Shown here piece by piece: positions 52,519 through 61,314 of a stretch of 64,000 nt of DNA (the stretch's first letter is position 1; each line of letters begins with the position of its first letter). Made by a program: the position numbers and the translations under genes. Location of the stretch: assembly GCF_005403045.1 (NCBI RefSeq), contig NZ_BJCL01000002.1:248001-312000 (forward strand), written 5' to 3'. This stretch comes from Pseudaquabacterium pictum (GTDB lineage Bacteria; Pseudomonadota; Gammaproteobacteria; Burkholderiales; Burkholderiaceae_C). The notes beneath the pieces were generated by a model, which worked only from the letters and a program-made list of their open reading frames with translations, searched no databases and was not told where the DNA came from.

Positions 52519-53751
52519 TCAGCGCAGGAGATCGGCCACCGTCATGCCGGCCCAGCCACTGCGCTGGCGGAAGGCCGCCGTGCTGGCCTGGTCCTGCAGC
52601 AGCAGGCGGTCGACCAGCGGCTGGGCCGCCGTGTGCGGCGGCTCGATCAGCAGCACATGGCGCTGCGCGCCCTCTTCGTCCAGCCGGCCGCACCAGCCCA
52701 GGGCCAGCAGGTCGTCGAGCACCGGCTCCACCTGCAACGGATCGGTGCGCAATTGGCCGGCCAGGGCCTCGGCGCTGAGGCCACGGTGGTCGGTGGCGCG
52801 GGCGGCGGCCAGCGCCTGCAGCAGGGCCACCGCCAGCGCAAAGCGCTCGCCAGGGCGGTCGGGCCGGCGCACCACCCGCAGCGCCAGGCTGGGCGCATAG
52901 GCGGCGATCACCGCGCCGCACAGCACGATCAGCCAGCCCAGGTAGATCCACAGCAGGAAGATCGGCAACGTGGCAAAGGCGCCGTACACCATCGAGTAGG
53001 CCGGCACCGATTTCACATACCAGGCTAGTGCGCGCTTGGCCAGCTCGAAGCCCAGGGCCACGAACAGCGCGCCGGCCCAGGCATGGCGCCAGCGCACATG
53101 GGTGTTGGGCATGAAGCGGTACAGCAGCGCCATGCCAGTGGCCAGCAACGTGAACTCGGCCAGGTCGATCAGCAGCGACAGGCTGCCCGGCAGCGTGCCG
53201 ACCAGCCCGCGCGAGGCCGACACCGCGTACGAGGTCAGCGACAGGCTGGCCCCCAGCAGCAGCGGGCCCAGGGTCAGTGCGGCCCAGTACACCAGCACCC
53301 GCTGCGCCAGCGGCCGCGGCCGCGGCACCCGCCAGATGCCGTTGAGCGTGCGGTCGATGGTGAACATCAGCGCCAGCGCGGTCAGGCCCAGCAGCAGCAG
53401 GCCCAGGCTGCCCAGCTTGCTGGCCTTGCCGGCGAACTGTGTCAGCGCCTGCAGCACCGGCCGCGCGATGCTGTCGGGCACCAGGGCCTGCACGAAGTAC
53501 TGCTGCACCGACAGCTGGAAGCGCGCGAACATCGGAAACGCGGTGAAGATCGCCAGCATCACCGTGACCAGGGGCACCAGGCTGATCAGCGTGGTGAAGG
53601 TCAGGCTGCCGGCGGTCAGCGCCAGGTGGTCTTCGCGGAAGCGCTGGCGCAGCGTGCGCAGGGTGTCGAACCAGGGCCAGTGCCGCAGCACACCGGCCAA
53701 CCCGGCCAGCCACTGCCGCCATCGCCGCAGGGCCGAAGGGGTGGAAGTCAT
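52519..53751 (-). CDS. YihY/BrkB-family inner membrane protein
   Basis: A 410-residue membrane protein of the YihY (formerly ribonuclease BN) family. About six membrane helices follow RFREDHLALTAGSLTFTTLISLVPL, and the family signature TIDRTLNGIWRV lies after the third. A C-terminal cytoplasmic domain of about 120 residues looks like a winged helix. The molecular function is not established. The start is the ATG at 53751 (MTSTPSALRRWR); longer frames upstream overlap the divergent DUF2069 gene. It lies 36 bases downstream of the hrpA start codon in the minus-strand sense and may be independent. Confidence 0.88.
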   Translation of the reverse strand: MTSTPSALRRWRQWLAGLAGVLRHWPWFDTLRTLRQRFREDHLALTAGSLTFTTLISLVPLVTVMLAIFTAFPMFARFQLSVQQYFVQALVPDSIARPVLQALTQFAGKASKLGSLGLLLLGLTALALMFTIDRTLNGIWRVPRPRPLAQRVLVYWAALTLGPLLLGASLSLTSYAVSASRGLVGTLPGSLSLLIDLAEFTLLATGMALLYRFMPNTHVRWRHAWAGALFVALGFELAKRALAWYVKSVPAYSMVYGAFATLPIFLLWIYLGWLIVLCGAVIAAYAPSLALRVVRRPDRPGERFALAVALLQALAAARATDHRGLSAEALAGQLRTDPLQVEPVLDDLLALGWCGRLDEEGAQRHVLLIEPPHTAAQPLVDRLLLQDQASTAAFRQRSGWAGMTVADLLR

Positions 53752-53806
53752 CCGTCTATGATGCCAGCCGCCACCTTGCCTGCTGCCCGCTCCGCGCCCG
53801 TCCGCC

Positions 53807-54247
53807 GTGTCCACCTCGCCTGCCCCGGCCTCGCCCGCCCTGCCCCACGCCGACGGCCTGGCACCCCAACCCCCCCATGCCTTCGTGCAGGCCACCCGCA
53901 CGCTGGCCGTGGGCGCGCTGGTCGGCTTGATCCTGCTGGGTCTGGCCTGGGAGCTGTGGCTGGCACCCACCGGCTCGCGCTTCCTGGCCTTCAAGGTGCT
54001 GCCGCTGGTGATCCCGCTGGCGGGGCTGCTGAAGCACCGGCTCTACACCTACCGCTGGGTCAGCCTGCTGGTGTGGCTGTATTTCACCGAGGGCGTGGTG
54101 CGGGCCACCGGCCTGCCCCCCGGCGCGGCGCTGGGCATCGGCGAGTGGCTGGCCTGGGGCCAGGTGCTGCTGTGCTGCCTGCTGTTCACCGCCTGCGCCG
54201 CGCATGTGCGCTGGCGGCTGAAGCACAAGACGGTGGCGGCCGCATGA
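53807..54247 (+). CDS. DUF2069-family membrane protein
   Basis: A 146-residue protein with four predicted membrane helices. The segment LYTYRWVSLLVWLYFTEGVVRA is the DUF2069 hallmark (its middle, WVSLLVWLYFTEG, is most conserved). The family is widespread in beta- and gammaproteobacteria with no known function. The start is a GTG at 53807; the first 25 residues are Pro/Ala-rich. The end overlaps the flavoprotein gene by four bases. Confidence 0.82.
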   Translation: MSTSPAPASPALPHADGLAPQPPHAFVQATRTLAVGALVGLILLGLAWELWLAPTGSRFLAFKVLPLVIPLAGLLKHRLYTYRWVSLLVWLYFTEGVVRATGLPPGAALGIGEWLAWGQVLLCCLLFTACAAHVRWRLKHKTVAAA

Positions 54248-55656
54248 CGGCCCTGCTCGACGCCCTGCGCACCCTGGTCGGCCCCGCGAATGTGCTGACC
54301 CGCGACAGCCACGGCGACCTGTCGGCCTGGGAGCGCGACTGGCGCAAGCGCTGGCATGGCCAGGCCCTGGCAGTGGTGCGGCCCGGCAGCACCGCCGAGG
54401 TGGCTGCAGTGGTGCAGGCCTGCGCACAACACGGCGTGGCCATCGTGCCGCAGGGCGGCAACACCGGCCTGGTGGGCGGCGGCGTCCCGGACAAGAGCGG
54501 CAGCCAGGTGCTGCTGAGCCTGCAGCGGCTGAACCGGGTGCGCGCCACCGACCCAGCCAACCTGACGATGACGGTGGAAGCCGGCATGGTGCTGCAGGCG
54601 GTGCAGCAGGCCGCGGCCGACGCCGGCCTGCTGTTCCCGCTGAGCCTGGCGGCCGAGGGCAGCTGCACCATCGGCGGCAACCTGGCGACCAATGCCGGCG
54701 GCACCCAGGTGCTGCGCTATGGCAATGCCCGCGAGCTGTGCCTGGGCCTGGAAGTGGTGACGGCGGCCGGCGAGGTGTGGAGCGGCCTGAGCGGGCTGCG
54801 CAAGGACAACACCGGCTACGACCTGCGCGACCTGTTCATCGGCAGCGAAGGCACGCTGGGCATCATCACCGCGGCCACGCTGAAGCTCTACCCGCAGCCC
54901 GCGGCCAGCCTGACAGCGCTTGCCAGCACCGCCTCGCTGGAGCAGTGCGTGGGCCTGCTGGGGCTGGCGCAGGCCCGCCTGGGCGCCGGGCTGACCGGCT
55001 TCGAGGTGATGAACACCTTCTCGCTGCAGCTGGTGCGGCGGCACTTTCCGCAGTTGGCCCAGCCGCTGGCGGCGGCACCGTGGACGGTGCTGCTGGAGTA
55101 CGCCGATGCCGACGGCGAAGCCGGTGCGCGCAGCCGCTTCGAGGGGCTGCTGGAAGCCGCGCTGGACCAGGGCCTGATCGGCGATGCCGCCGTGGCCGAG
55201 AGCCTGGCGCAATCGGCCGGGCTGTGGCACCTGCGGGAATCCATCCCGCTGGCGCAGAGCGAGGAAGGCCTGAACGTCAAGCACGACATCGCGCTGCCGG
55301 TCTCGGCCATCCCGGCGTTCTGCCAGCGCACCGATGCCGCGCTGCTGGCGGCCATCCCCGGCGTGCGGCTGGTCAACTTCGGCCACCTGGGTGACGGCAA
55401 CCTGCACTACAACGTGCAGTGCCCCGAAGGCGGTGAATCGCTGGCCTTCCTCGCCACGCATGAAGCGGCGATCAACCGCATCGTCTACGACGCGGTGCAG
55501 GCCTGCGGCGGCTCGTTCTCGGCCGAGCACGGTGTGGGCGCGCTCAAGCTGCAGGAGATGGCCACCCGCAAGAGCCCGGTGGCGCTGGGCCTGATGCGCG
55601 CCATCAAGCAGGCGCTGGATCCGCAGGGCCGGCTGAACCCGGGCCGCGTGGTCTGA
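54244..55656 (+). CDS. FAD-linked D-2-hydroxyacid dehydrogenase (GlcD/D2HGDH type)
   Basis: A 470-residue flavoprotein with an N-terminal FAD-binding PCMH domain (VPQGGNTGLVGGGVP, LFIGSEGTLGIIT) and a C-terminal oxidase domain with GHLGDGNLHYNV and EHGVGALKLQEM, which supply metal- and substrate-binding His residues. Related enzymes oxidise D-lactate, glycolate or D-2-hydroxyglutarate. In Burkholderiales the stand-alone single-subunit form is often the D-2-hydroxyglutarate dehydrogenase type, but the substrate is not readable here. Its ATG overlaps the DUF2069 stop. Confidence 0.88.
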   Translation: MTALLDALRTLVGPANVLTRDSHGDLSAWERDWRKRWHGQALAVVRPGSTAEVAAVVQACAQHGVAIVPQGGNTGLVGGGVPDKSGSQVLLSLQRLNRVRATDPANLTMTVEAGMVLQAVQQAAADAGLLFPLSLAAEGSCTIGGNLATNAGGTQVLRYGNARELCLGLEVVTAAGEVWSGLSGLRKDNTGYDLRDLFIGSEGTLGIITAATLKLYPQPAASLTALASTASLEQCVGLLGLAQARLGAGLTGFEVMNTFSLQLVRRHFPQLAQPLAAAPWTVLLEYADADGEAGARSRFEGLLEAALDQGLIGDAAVAESLAQSAGLWHLRESIPLAQSEEGLNVKHDIALPVSAIPAFCQRTDAALLAAIPGVRLVNFGHLGDGNLHYNVQCPEGGESLAFLATHEAAINRIVYDAVQACGGSFSAEHGVGALKLQEMATRKSPVALGLMRAIKQALDPQGRLNPGRVV

Positions 55657-55672
55657 GCTGCTGCCTGTCCGG

Positions 55673-56731
55673 CTACGGCGTCAGGGCGCCGGCCAGCGCC
55701 GCCACGCCCTGCTCGGTGACCGCCAGCACCCGCGCGCAGCGGGCCGGCGACAGGTCCAGCCGCTGCCACAGCGCCGGGTCCAGATCGGGCACCCGTTCGT
55801 CCTCGGCCTGGTGCAGGTCCAGCGCATGCACCAGCGCATCGGCGCCCTGCACCACGTCCAGCAGCCAGGCATGCTCGGCCGCGGGCTGCGCGCCGGTGCC
55901 GTGGTGGCCGGCCACCGCCGCCACCAGCGCCGGCGGGAAGTGCCAGTGCCGGGCCACCAGGGCGCCGGCCTCGGCATGGTCGATGCCCAGCACCTCCTGC
56001 TCGGCCAGATGCAAGGGCTGGTCATGCAGCCGGGCCCAGGCCATGGCCTGGGCCATGGCGGCCGGCAGCTGGCTCACCAGCACCAGGTGGCCGATGTCGT
56101 GCAGCAGGCCGGCGGTGAAGGCCAGGCCACCATCGGCACCCAGCTCGTTGGCCAGGGTCTGGGCGGCGATGCCGCTGGCAAAGGCCTGCCGGCTGTAGCG
56201 CTGGCGGTCGAAGCCGGGGCAGCGCGCATCCTGGAACTGCGCCGCCACGGCGGCGGCCGTCAGCACCGAACCCACCGCTGCGCGGCCCAGCAGGGCCACG
56301 GCCTCGTACAGGCTGCCGATGCGGCCGCTGCGGCCGTAAGCCGCGGCATTGGCCAGGCGCAACAGCATGGCCGCCAACGCCGGATCACGGCCAAGCGCCG
56401 CGGCGCACTGGGCGGTGCTGCTGCCGTCCTGCTGCAGCACACGGATGGCGGCCAGCACCGCCTGCGGCAGGGCCGGCAGCGCGTCCACCCGGGCGCAGAG
56501 CCAGGCGCGGTCGATGGTGTGGCGCGGCGGCTGCGGTTGCGGCGTGCGGGTTGGCGGCGGCGGGATCAGCACGGCCGCGTCGCCCAGGTCACGCAGACAA
56601 GACAGCGGCTGCAGCAACGGGTGGACCGGGCCTTGCGTGCCGTCGCAGCCGCGGAACAGCCAGGCCAGGCGCTCGGACTGGGCCTGGGCAGGGTTGACCT
56701 GCGGGGAACGTGGCGGCGCGGCGGTGTGCAT
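55673..56731 (-). CDS. HDOD-domain signalling protein
   Basis: A 352-residue protein with an HDOD domain from about residue 75. It has PALPQAVLAAIRVLQQD, FTAGLLHDIGHLVL with an intact His-Asp pair, and GIDHAEAGALVARHWHFPPALVAAV (in parts). HDOD proteins are usually non-catalytic relatives of HD-GYP phosphodiesterases and act in signalling. The retained HD is common in the family and does not prove activity. The first 70 residues are Pro-rich and unassigned. The start is the ATG at 56731; a GTG at 56767 is the alternative. An AT-rich patch upstream probably holds its promoter. Confidence 0.82.
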   Translation of the reverse strand: MHTAAPPRSPQVNPAQAQSERLAWLFRGCDGTQGPVHPLLQPLSCLRDLGDAAVLIPPPPTRTPQPQPPRHTIDRAWLCARVDALPALPQAVLAAIRVLQQDGSSTAQCAAALGRDPALAAMLLRLANAAAYGRSGRIGSLYEAVALLGRAAVGSVLTAAAVAAQFQDARCPGFDRQRYSRQAFASGIAAQTLANELGADGGLAFTAGLLHDIGHLVLVSQLPAAMAQAMAWARLHDQPLHLAEQEVLGIDHAEAGALVARHWHFPPALVAAVAGHHGTGAQPAAEHAWLLDVVQGADALVHALDLHQAEDERVPDLDPALWQRLDLSPARCARVLAVTEQGVAALAGALTP

Positions 56732-56825
56732 GCAGGGCAATCGGTCGTGGCGGGAGCGGGTGGGCACCCAGCACCAATGCCGGGCATGTCGACGCCGGCA
56801 TGCAGGGCATGTTCAGCAGCACGCA

Positions 56826-56850
56826 GATTATCATTTTTATCGAATTTCAA
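56826..56850 (-). promoter_or_regulatory. AT-rich promoter-like patch with weak Fur-box resemblance
   Basis: The only markedly AT-rich stretch between the HDOD and DUF1178 genes. On the minus strand it contains GATAAAAATGATAATC, which by hand alignment over the 19-base window matches the Fur consensus at 12 positions. That score is borderline, so iron control is only a possibility. It is about 95 bases before the HDOD start codon. Confidence 0.25.
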
Positions 56851-56921
56851 GCGTGATGCGGTGCACATTCGGCAGCCCACCCCACCCTGCAAACCGGTGG
56901 TGCACACCGGTCGGCAATGGG

Positions 56922-57374
56922 TCAGTGCGCCGTGCCCTTGAGCGCCACCGGGACTGGCAACGGCACCACCTCAATGCCCTCGTCGGCGAGCTCGGCCCGC
57001 TCGTCGGCACTGGCCTGGCCCCGGATGCCGCGGTGCGGCGCCTCGCCGTAGTGGATGCGGCGGGCCTCTTCGGGAAAGCGCTCGCCGACATCTTCGGTGT
57101 TCTGCAGCACCTGGGCCACGGCCTGCAGCCACTGGGCCTGCAGCGTGGCCTGCGGCGGTGCCGCGGACTCGGGCGCTGCGGATGCCGGCGCGTCCGGCTC
57201 GCGGGCGCCGGAGAGATTCAGCCGCGGCGCGCTGGGCAGCCGGTGCACCTGCAGCGAACCGCACAACGGGCAGGCCACCACACCCCGGCTGGCCTGGTCC
57301 TGGAAATCCGCCTCGGAGGCAAACCAGCCTTCAAAGGCGTGGTCGTGGTCGCAGCGCAGGTTCAGCACCTTCAT
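56922..57374 (-). CDS. DUF1178-family zinc-ribbon protein
   Basis: A 150-residue protein starting MKVLNLRCDHDHAFEGWF with a downstream VACPLCGS. The Cys-x-x-x-His and Cys-Pro-x-Cys pair should bind zinc. The rest is charged and helical. DUF1178 is a conserved proteobacterial family of unknown function. The ATG at 57374 is the natural start. In Burkholderiales it commonly sits beside the NUDIX and DUF2818 genes after nuoN, as here. Confidence 0.85.
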   Translation of the reverse strand: MKVLNLRCDHDHAFEGWFASEADFQDQASRGVVACPLCGSLQVHRLPSAPRLNLSGAREPDAPASAAPESAAPPQATLQAQWLQAVAQVLQNTEDVGERFPEEARRIHYGEAPHRGIRGQASADERAELADEGIEVVPLPVPVALKGTAH

Positions 57375-57402
57375 CGTGCTGACATTATCCCCGCGGCACC
57401 TG

Positions 57403-57981
57403 TCAGACGGGCGCCACCCAGTCGAGTGCCCACAGACCGGCACGCCACTTCTGCAGCCACTGCAAGCCGATCAGGGTCTTCACGTCGGTCAGTTCGCCGC
57501 GGCTGGCCAGCGCATCCAGCTCGGACTCGCCCATCACGCAGACGTCGAGCAGCTCACCCGCATCCAGCCGGCGCGGGCCGGGCTGCAGGCCGCGGGCGAA
57601 CCAGATCTCGATCGCCTCGTCGGCGTAGGCGCAGGCGTTGTGGATGTGGCAGGCGCGGGCCCATTCGCGGGCGACATAACCGGTCTCCTCGGCCAGCTCG
57701 CGCTGGGCACAGCGCTGCACCGGCTCGCCGGGATCACGCTTGCCGGCAGGAAACTCCAGCAGGATGCGACCCAGCGGATAGCGGAACTGCCGCTCCATCA
57801 CCAGCCGGCCGTCGTCCAGCAGGGGGACCACCATCACCGCGCCCGGATGCACGATGTACTCGCGCGTCGCGGTGTGGCCGTCATGCTGCACGATCACGTC
57901 GCGCCGCACGTCGAGGAAGCGGCCGCGCCAGACCTGCTCGCCGCTGAGGCGGCGCTCGACCAGGGCCTCGTCGTCTCTCAC
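57403..57981 (-). CDS. NUDIX hydrolase, ADP-ribose pyrophosphatase type
   Basis: A 192-residue NUDIX protein with a perfect Nudix box, GKRDPGEPVQRC followed by AQRELAEETGY (G-x5-E-x7-RE-U-x-EE-x-G-U). The upstream EFPAGK and downstream tail fit ADP-ribose pyrophosphatases (NudF type), which cleave ADP-ribose to AMP and ribose-5-phosphate. The start is a GTG at 57981 overlapping the stop of the DUF2818 gene (GTGA), consistent with translation coupling in the nuo operon tail. Confidence 0.87.
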   Translation of the reverse strand: MRDDEALVERRLSGEQVWRGRFLDVRRDVIVQHDGHTATREYIVHPGAVMVVPLLDDGRLVMERQFRYPLGRILLEFPAGKRDPGEPVQRCAQRELAEETGYVAREWARACHIHNACAYADEAIEIWFARGLQPGPRRLDAGELLDVCVMGESELDALASRGELTDVKTLIGLQWLQKWRAGLWALDWVAPV

Positions 57982-58295
57982 GGGGTCGCGTCGGCCGCCG
58001 ACTGCTTGCGCAGGATGCGCCAGACGAAGCCCGGGAACGCGAAGGTGACCATCAGGCACAGGGCCGCGACATAGAACTCCCAGCCTTGCGGCGCACGCTG
58101 GCCCAGCCGCGTCTCGATGAGCATGCCCAGTGCGATGGTCAGGCCCGACAGCAGCAGCAGTTCCAGCAGGCGCCAGCCCAGCGCCTTGGGCGCCCGGCGC
58201 GGGCCGACCAGCATCAGCCGGTCGGTGAGAAACGGCAGATTGGCGGCGATGAAGCCCACCAGCAGCAGCGCCCAGCCCGGACCAGCCCCCGACAT
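57978..58295 (-). CDS. DUF2818-family membrane protein
   Basis: A 105-residue protein with three predicted membrane helices, starting MSGAGPGWALLLVGFIAANLPFL (first half shown by its ends) and including APQGWEFYVAALCLMVTFAF (in part). DUF2818 is a small betaproteobacterial family found directly after nuoN, so an accessory role with complex I is plausible but unproven. It starts five bases after nuoN ends. Confidence 0.83.
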   Translation of the reverse strand: MSGAGPGWALLLVGFIAANLPFLTDRLMLVGPRRAPKALGWRLLELLLLSGLTIALGMLIETRLGQRAPQGWEFYVAALCLMVTFAFPGFVWRILRKQSAADATP

Positions 58296-58300
58296 GGCGG

Positions 58301-59788
58301 TCAGGTGGCCAGCGCGCGCAGGATCGCGTCGCGGCACATCGCCATCAGGCCGCCAGGCAGCAGGCCGAACACCAGCACCGCCGCGCCGTTGACCGCCAGC
58401 AGTGCGCTCACGCCACCGCCCTGCACCGGACGGCTGGCGTTGGCGGGCAGCGGCTCGTCGAAGTACATCACCTTGACGATGCGCAGGTAGTAGAACGCGC
58501 CGACCAGCGACAGCAGCACCGCCACCACCGCCAGCACCAGGTAGCCGGTGACATTGGTGGTGATCAGCGCCTGCAGGATGGCCAGCTTGGCATAGAAGCC
58601 CACCATCGGCGGCACGCCGGCCAGGCTGAACATGAAGAGGGTCATGATGCCGGCCAGCCAGGGCGCGCGCTTGCCGAGGCCCGCCAGGTCGGCGATCTCC
58701 TCGCTCTCGAACCCACCACGGGCCAGGAACATGATCAGCCCGAAGGTGCCCAGCGTGGTGATGACGTAGGTGACCACGTAGAACATCGCCGAGCTGTAGG
58801 CATTGCCCGCGCTCAGGGTGTTGCCGCTGACCACGCCAGCCGTCATGCCCAGCAACATGAAGCCCATCTGGCTGATGGTGGAATAGGCCAGCATGCGCTT
58901 CAGGTTGGTCTGCGCGATGGCGGCCAGGTTGCCGATGACCAGCGACGACACCGCCAGCACCACCATCATCTGCTGCCAGTCGACCGCCAGGCCCAGCATG
59001 CCCTCGACCAGCAGGCGCACGGTGATGGCAAACGCGGCCAGCTTGGGCGCACCGCCGATCAGCAGGGTGACGGCCGTGGGCGCACCCTGGTAGACATCGG
59101 GCACCCACATGTGGAACGGCACCACGCCCAGCTTGAACGCCAGGCCGGCGACGACGAACACCACGCCGAAGGTGAGCACCGTGCCGTTGATGCGGCCGGT
59201 GCCGATGGCGGCGAAGACCTCGTTGATCTCCAGCGATTTGGTGGCGCCGTACATCATCGACAGGCCGTAGAGCAGAAAGCCCGAGGCCAGCGCGCCCAGC
59301 ACGAAGTACTTCATCGCCGCCTCGGTGCTGACACCATGGTCGCGCCGCAGCGCCACCAGGGCGTACAGCGACAGGCTCATGATCTCCAGGCCGAGGTAGA
59401 CCACCAGGAAGTTGTTGGCCGAGCACATCACGCAGATGCCCAGCAACACGAACATGGTGAGGCTGAAGAACTCACCCTTCAACATCTCGCGGCTGGCGAT
59501 GTAGGGCTGGGCGTAGGCGATGGTGATGATCACCGCCACGGTGGCGAAGAAGGCCAGCAGGTGGCCCATCGGATCGCTGACCATCATGCCCTGCATGCCG
59601 TAGGCGGTGGCACCGCCCTGGTAGTAAGCCAGGTGCATGGCGGCCACGGCCACCAGGCTGGCCTGGGTCAGCCAGAAGGTGGGGCGGCGGCGTTCATCGG
59701 TGACGTAGAGGTCGACCAGCGCCACGGCACAGGCCATCAGCAGCAGCAGCGCCTCGGGGTAGACGACCAGCCAGTTCATGGGATTCAT
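58301..59788 (-). CDS. nuoN: NADH-quinone oxidoreductase subunit N
   Basis: A 495-residue antiporter-like membrane subunit of complex I with about 14 helices. Characteristic stretches are AMKYFVLGALASGFLLYG, FKLGVVPFHMWVPDVYQGAPT and LKRMLAYSTISQMGFMLLG, carrying the conserved Lys residues of the proton path. It follows nuoM by 22 bases. It couples quinone reduction by NADH to proton pumping. Confidence 0.96.
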   Translation of the reverse strand: MNPMNWLVVYPEALLLLMACAVALVDLYVTDERRRPTFWLTQASLVAVAAMHLAYYQGGATAYGMQGMMVSDPMGHLLAFFATVAVIITIAYAQPYIASREMLKGEFFSLTMFVLLGICVMCSANNFLVVYLGLEIMSLSLYALVALRRDHGVSTEAAMKYFVLGALASGFLLYGLSMMYGATKSLEINEVFAAIGTGRINGTVLTFGVVFVVAGLAFKLGVVPFHMWVPDVYQGAPTAVTLLIGGAPKLAAFAITVRLLVEGMLGLAVDWQQMMVVLAVSSLVIGNLAAIAQTNLKRMLAYSTISQMGFMLLGMTAGVVSGNTLSAGNAYSSAMFYVVTYVITTLGTFGLIMFLARGGFESEEIADLAGLGKRAPWLAGIMTLFMFSLAGVPPMVGFYAKLAILQALITTNVTGYLVLAVVAVLLSLVGAFYYLRIVKVMYFDEPLPANASRPVQGGGVSALLAVNGAAVLVFGLLPGGLMAMCRDAILRALAT

Positions 59789-59810
59789 CTTGTAGTTCTC
59801 CGCCGCCGGC

Positions 59811-61292
59811 TCAGCCGCCGACCAGCTTGGACGTGGCCACGTGCTTGAGCAGTTCGGTCACCGACTGGTGCATCACATCGGTGAAGGGCTTGGGGTACAC
59901 GCCCATCCACAGCGTGGCGATGGCCAGCACGGCCATCAGGCCGAATTCACGGGCGTTCAGATCGGTGAGGCCGCGCACCTCGTCATTCGTCACATCGCCG
60001 AAGTACACCCGCTTGTACATCCACAGCGAGTAGGCGGCACCGAAGATCAGCGCAGTGGCGGCGATGGCCGCCAGCCAGAAGCTGGCCTGCACCGTGCCGA
60101 GGATCACCATCCACTCGCCGACGAAGCCGCCGGTGCCCGGCAGGCCGCAGTTGGCCATGGTGAAGAACAGCGCGAACGCGGCGAACTTGGGCATGGTGTT
60201 GACCACGCCACCGTAGGTGGCGATCTCGCGGCTGTGCACCCGGTCGTACAGCACGCCGATGGCCAGGAACATCGCGCCCGAGACGAAGCCGTGGCTGATC
60301 ATCTGCACCAGGCCACCGGACACGCCCAGCTCGTTGAAGACGAAGAAGCCCAGGGTGACGAAGCCCATGTGCGCGATGGACGAATAGGCCACCAGCTTCT
60401 TCATGTCCTGCTGCACCAGGGCCACCAGGCCGATGTAGACCACGGCGATCAGGCTCAGCGCGATGATGAACCAGGCGTATTCGCGGCTGGCATCCGGGGC
60501 GATGGGCATCGAGAAGCGCAGGAAGCCGTAGGCACCCAGCTTCAGCATGATGGCCGCCAGCACCACCGAGCCGCCGGTGGGCGCCTCGACGTGGGCATCG
60601 GGCAGCCAGGTGTGCACCGGCCACATCGGCACCTTGACCGCAAATGCCGCGAAGAAGGCGAAGAACAGCAAGGCCTGCGCCGGCATCGGCAGCGGCAGCT
60701 TGTGCCAGCTGGCGATGTCGAAGCTGCCACCCGACTTGTAGTACAGGAAGATCAGCGCCACCAGCATCAGCAGCGAGCCGAGCAGCGTGTAGAGGAAGAA
60801 CTTGAATGCCGCATACACCCGGCGCGGGCCACCCCAGATGCCGATGATGAGGTACATCGGGATCAGCGTGGCCTCGAAGAACACATAGAACAGCAGGCCG
60901 TCGGCCGCGCTGAACACGCCCACCATCAGGCCCGACAGGATCAGGAAGGCGCCCATGTACTGGTGCACCCGCTCGGTGATCACCTCCCAGCCGGCCACCA
61001 CCACCACGATGGTGATGAAGGCGGTGAGCAGCACGAACCACACCGAGATGCCATCGACACCCAGGTGGTAGCGCACATTGAAGCGCTCGATCCACAGCAG
61101 GTTCTCGCTGAACTGCAGCGCGGCGGTGCCGGTGTCGAAGCCGGTGATCAGCGGGATGGTGACGATGAAGCTCAGCACCGCCCCCACCAGGGCCAGCCAG
61201 CGGGCGCTGTCAGCCTTGTCATCCCGCCCGGTGGCCAGCAAGACCGCGCCAAAGGCGATCGGCAGCCAGATCGAAACACTCAAGAGACCCAT
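59811..61292 (-). CDS. nuoM: NADH-quinone oxidoreductase subunit M
   Basis: A 493-residue membrane subunit with the antiporter-like core. VPMWPVHTWLPDAHVEAPTGGS (in part), KKLVAYSSIAHMGFVTLG and GGLVQMISHGFVSGAMF are clear NuoM segments. The conserved Glu of the proton channel lies in the N-terminal third (GLLFYVFFEATLIPMY). It lies 22 bases after nuoL. Confidence 0.96.
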   Translation of the reverse strand: MGLLSVSIWLPIAFGAVLLATGRDDKADSARWLALVGAVLSFIVTIPLITGFDTGTAALQFSENLLWIERFNVRYHLGVDGISVWFVLLTAFITIVVVVAGWEVITERVHQYMGAFLILSGLMVGVFSAADGLLFYVFFEATLIPMYLIIGIWGGPRRVYAAFKFFLYTLLGSLLMLVALIFLYYKSGGSFDIASWHKLPLPMPAQALLFFAFFAAFAVKVPMWPVHTWLPDAHVEAPTGGSVVLAAIMLKLGAYGFLRFSMPIAPDASREYAWFIIALSLIAVVYIGLVALVQQDMKKLVAYSSIAHMGFVTLGFFVFNELGVSGGLVQMISHGFVSGAMFLAIGVLYDRVHSREIATYGGVVNTMPKFAAFALFFTMANCGLPGTGGFVGEWMVILGTVQASFWLAAIAATALIFGAAYSLWMYKRVYFGDVTNDEVRGLTDLNAREFGLMAVLAIATLWMGVYPKPFTDVMHQSVTELLKHVATSKLVGG

Positions 61293-61314
61293 TGTTCTTC
61301 TCCGCCCTGCGTGA

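Noticed and set aside
56826-56850. A confident Fur box
   Set aside because: Only 12 of 19 positions match by hand alignment and the downstream HDOD gene has no iron link; kept only as a low-confidence AT-rich promoter-like patch.
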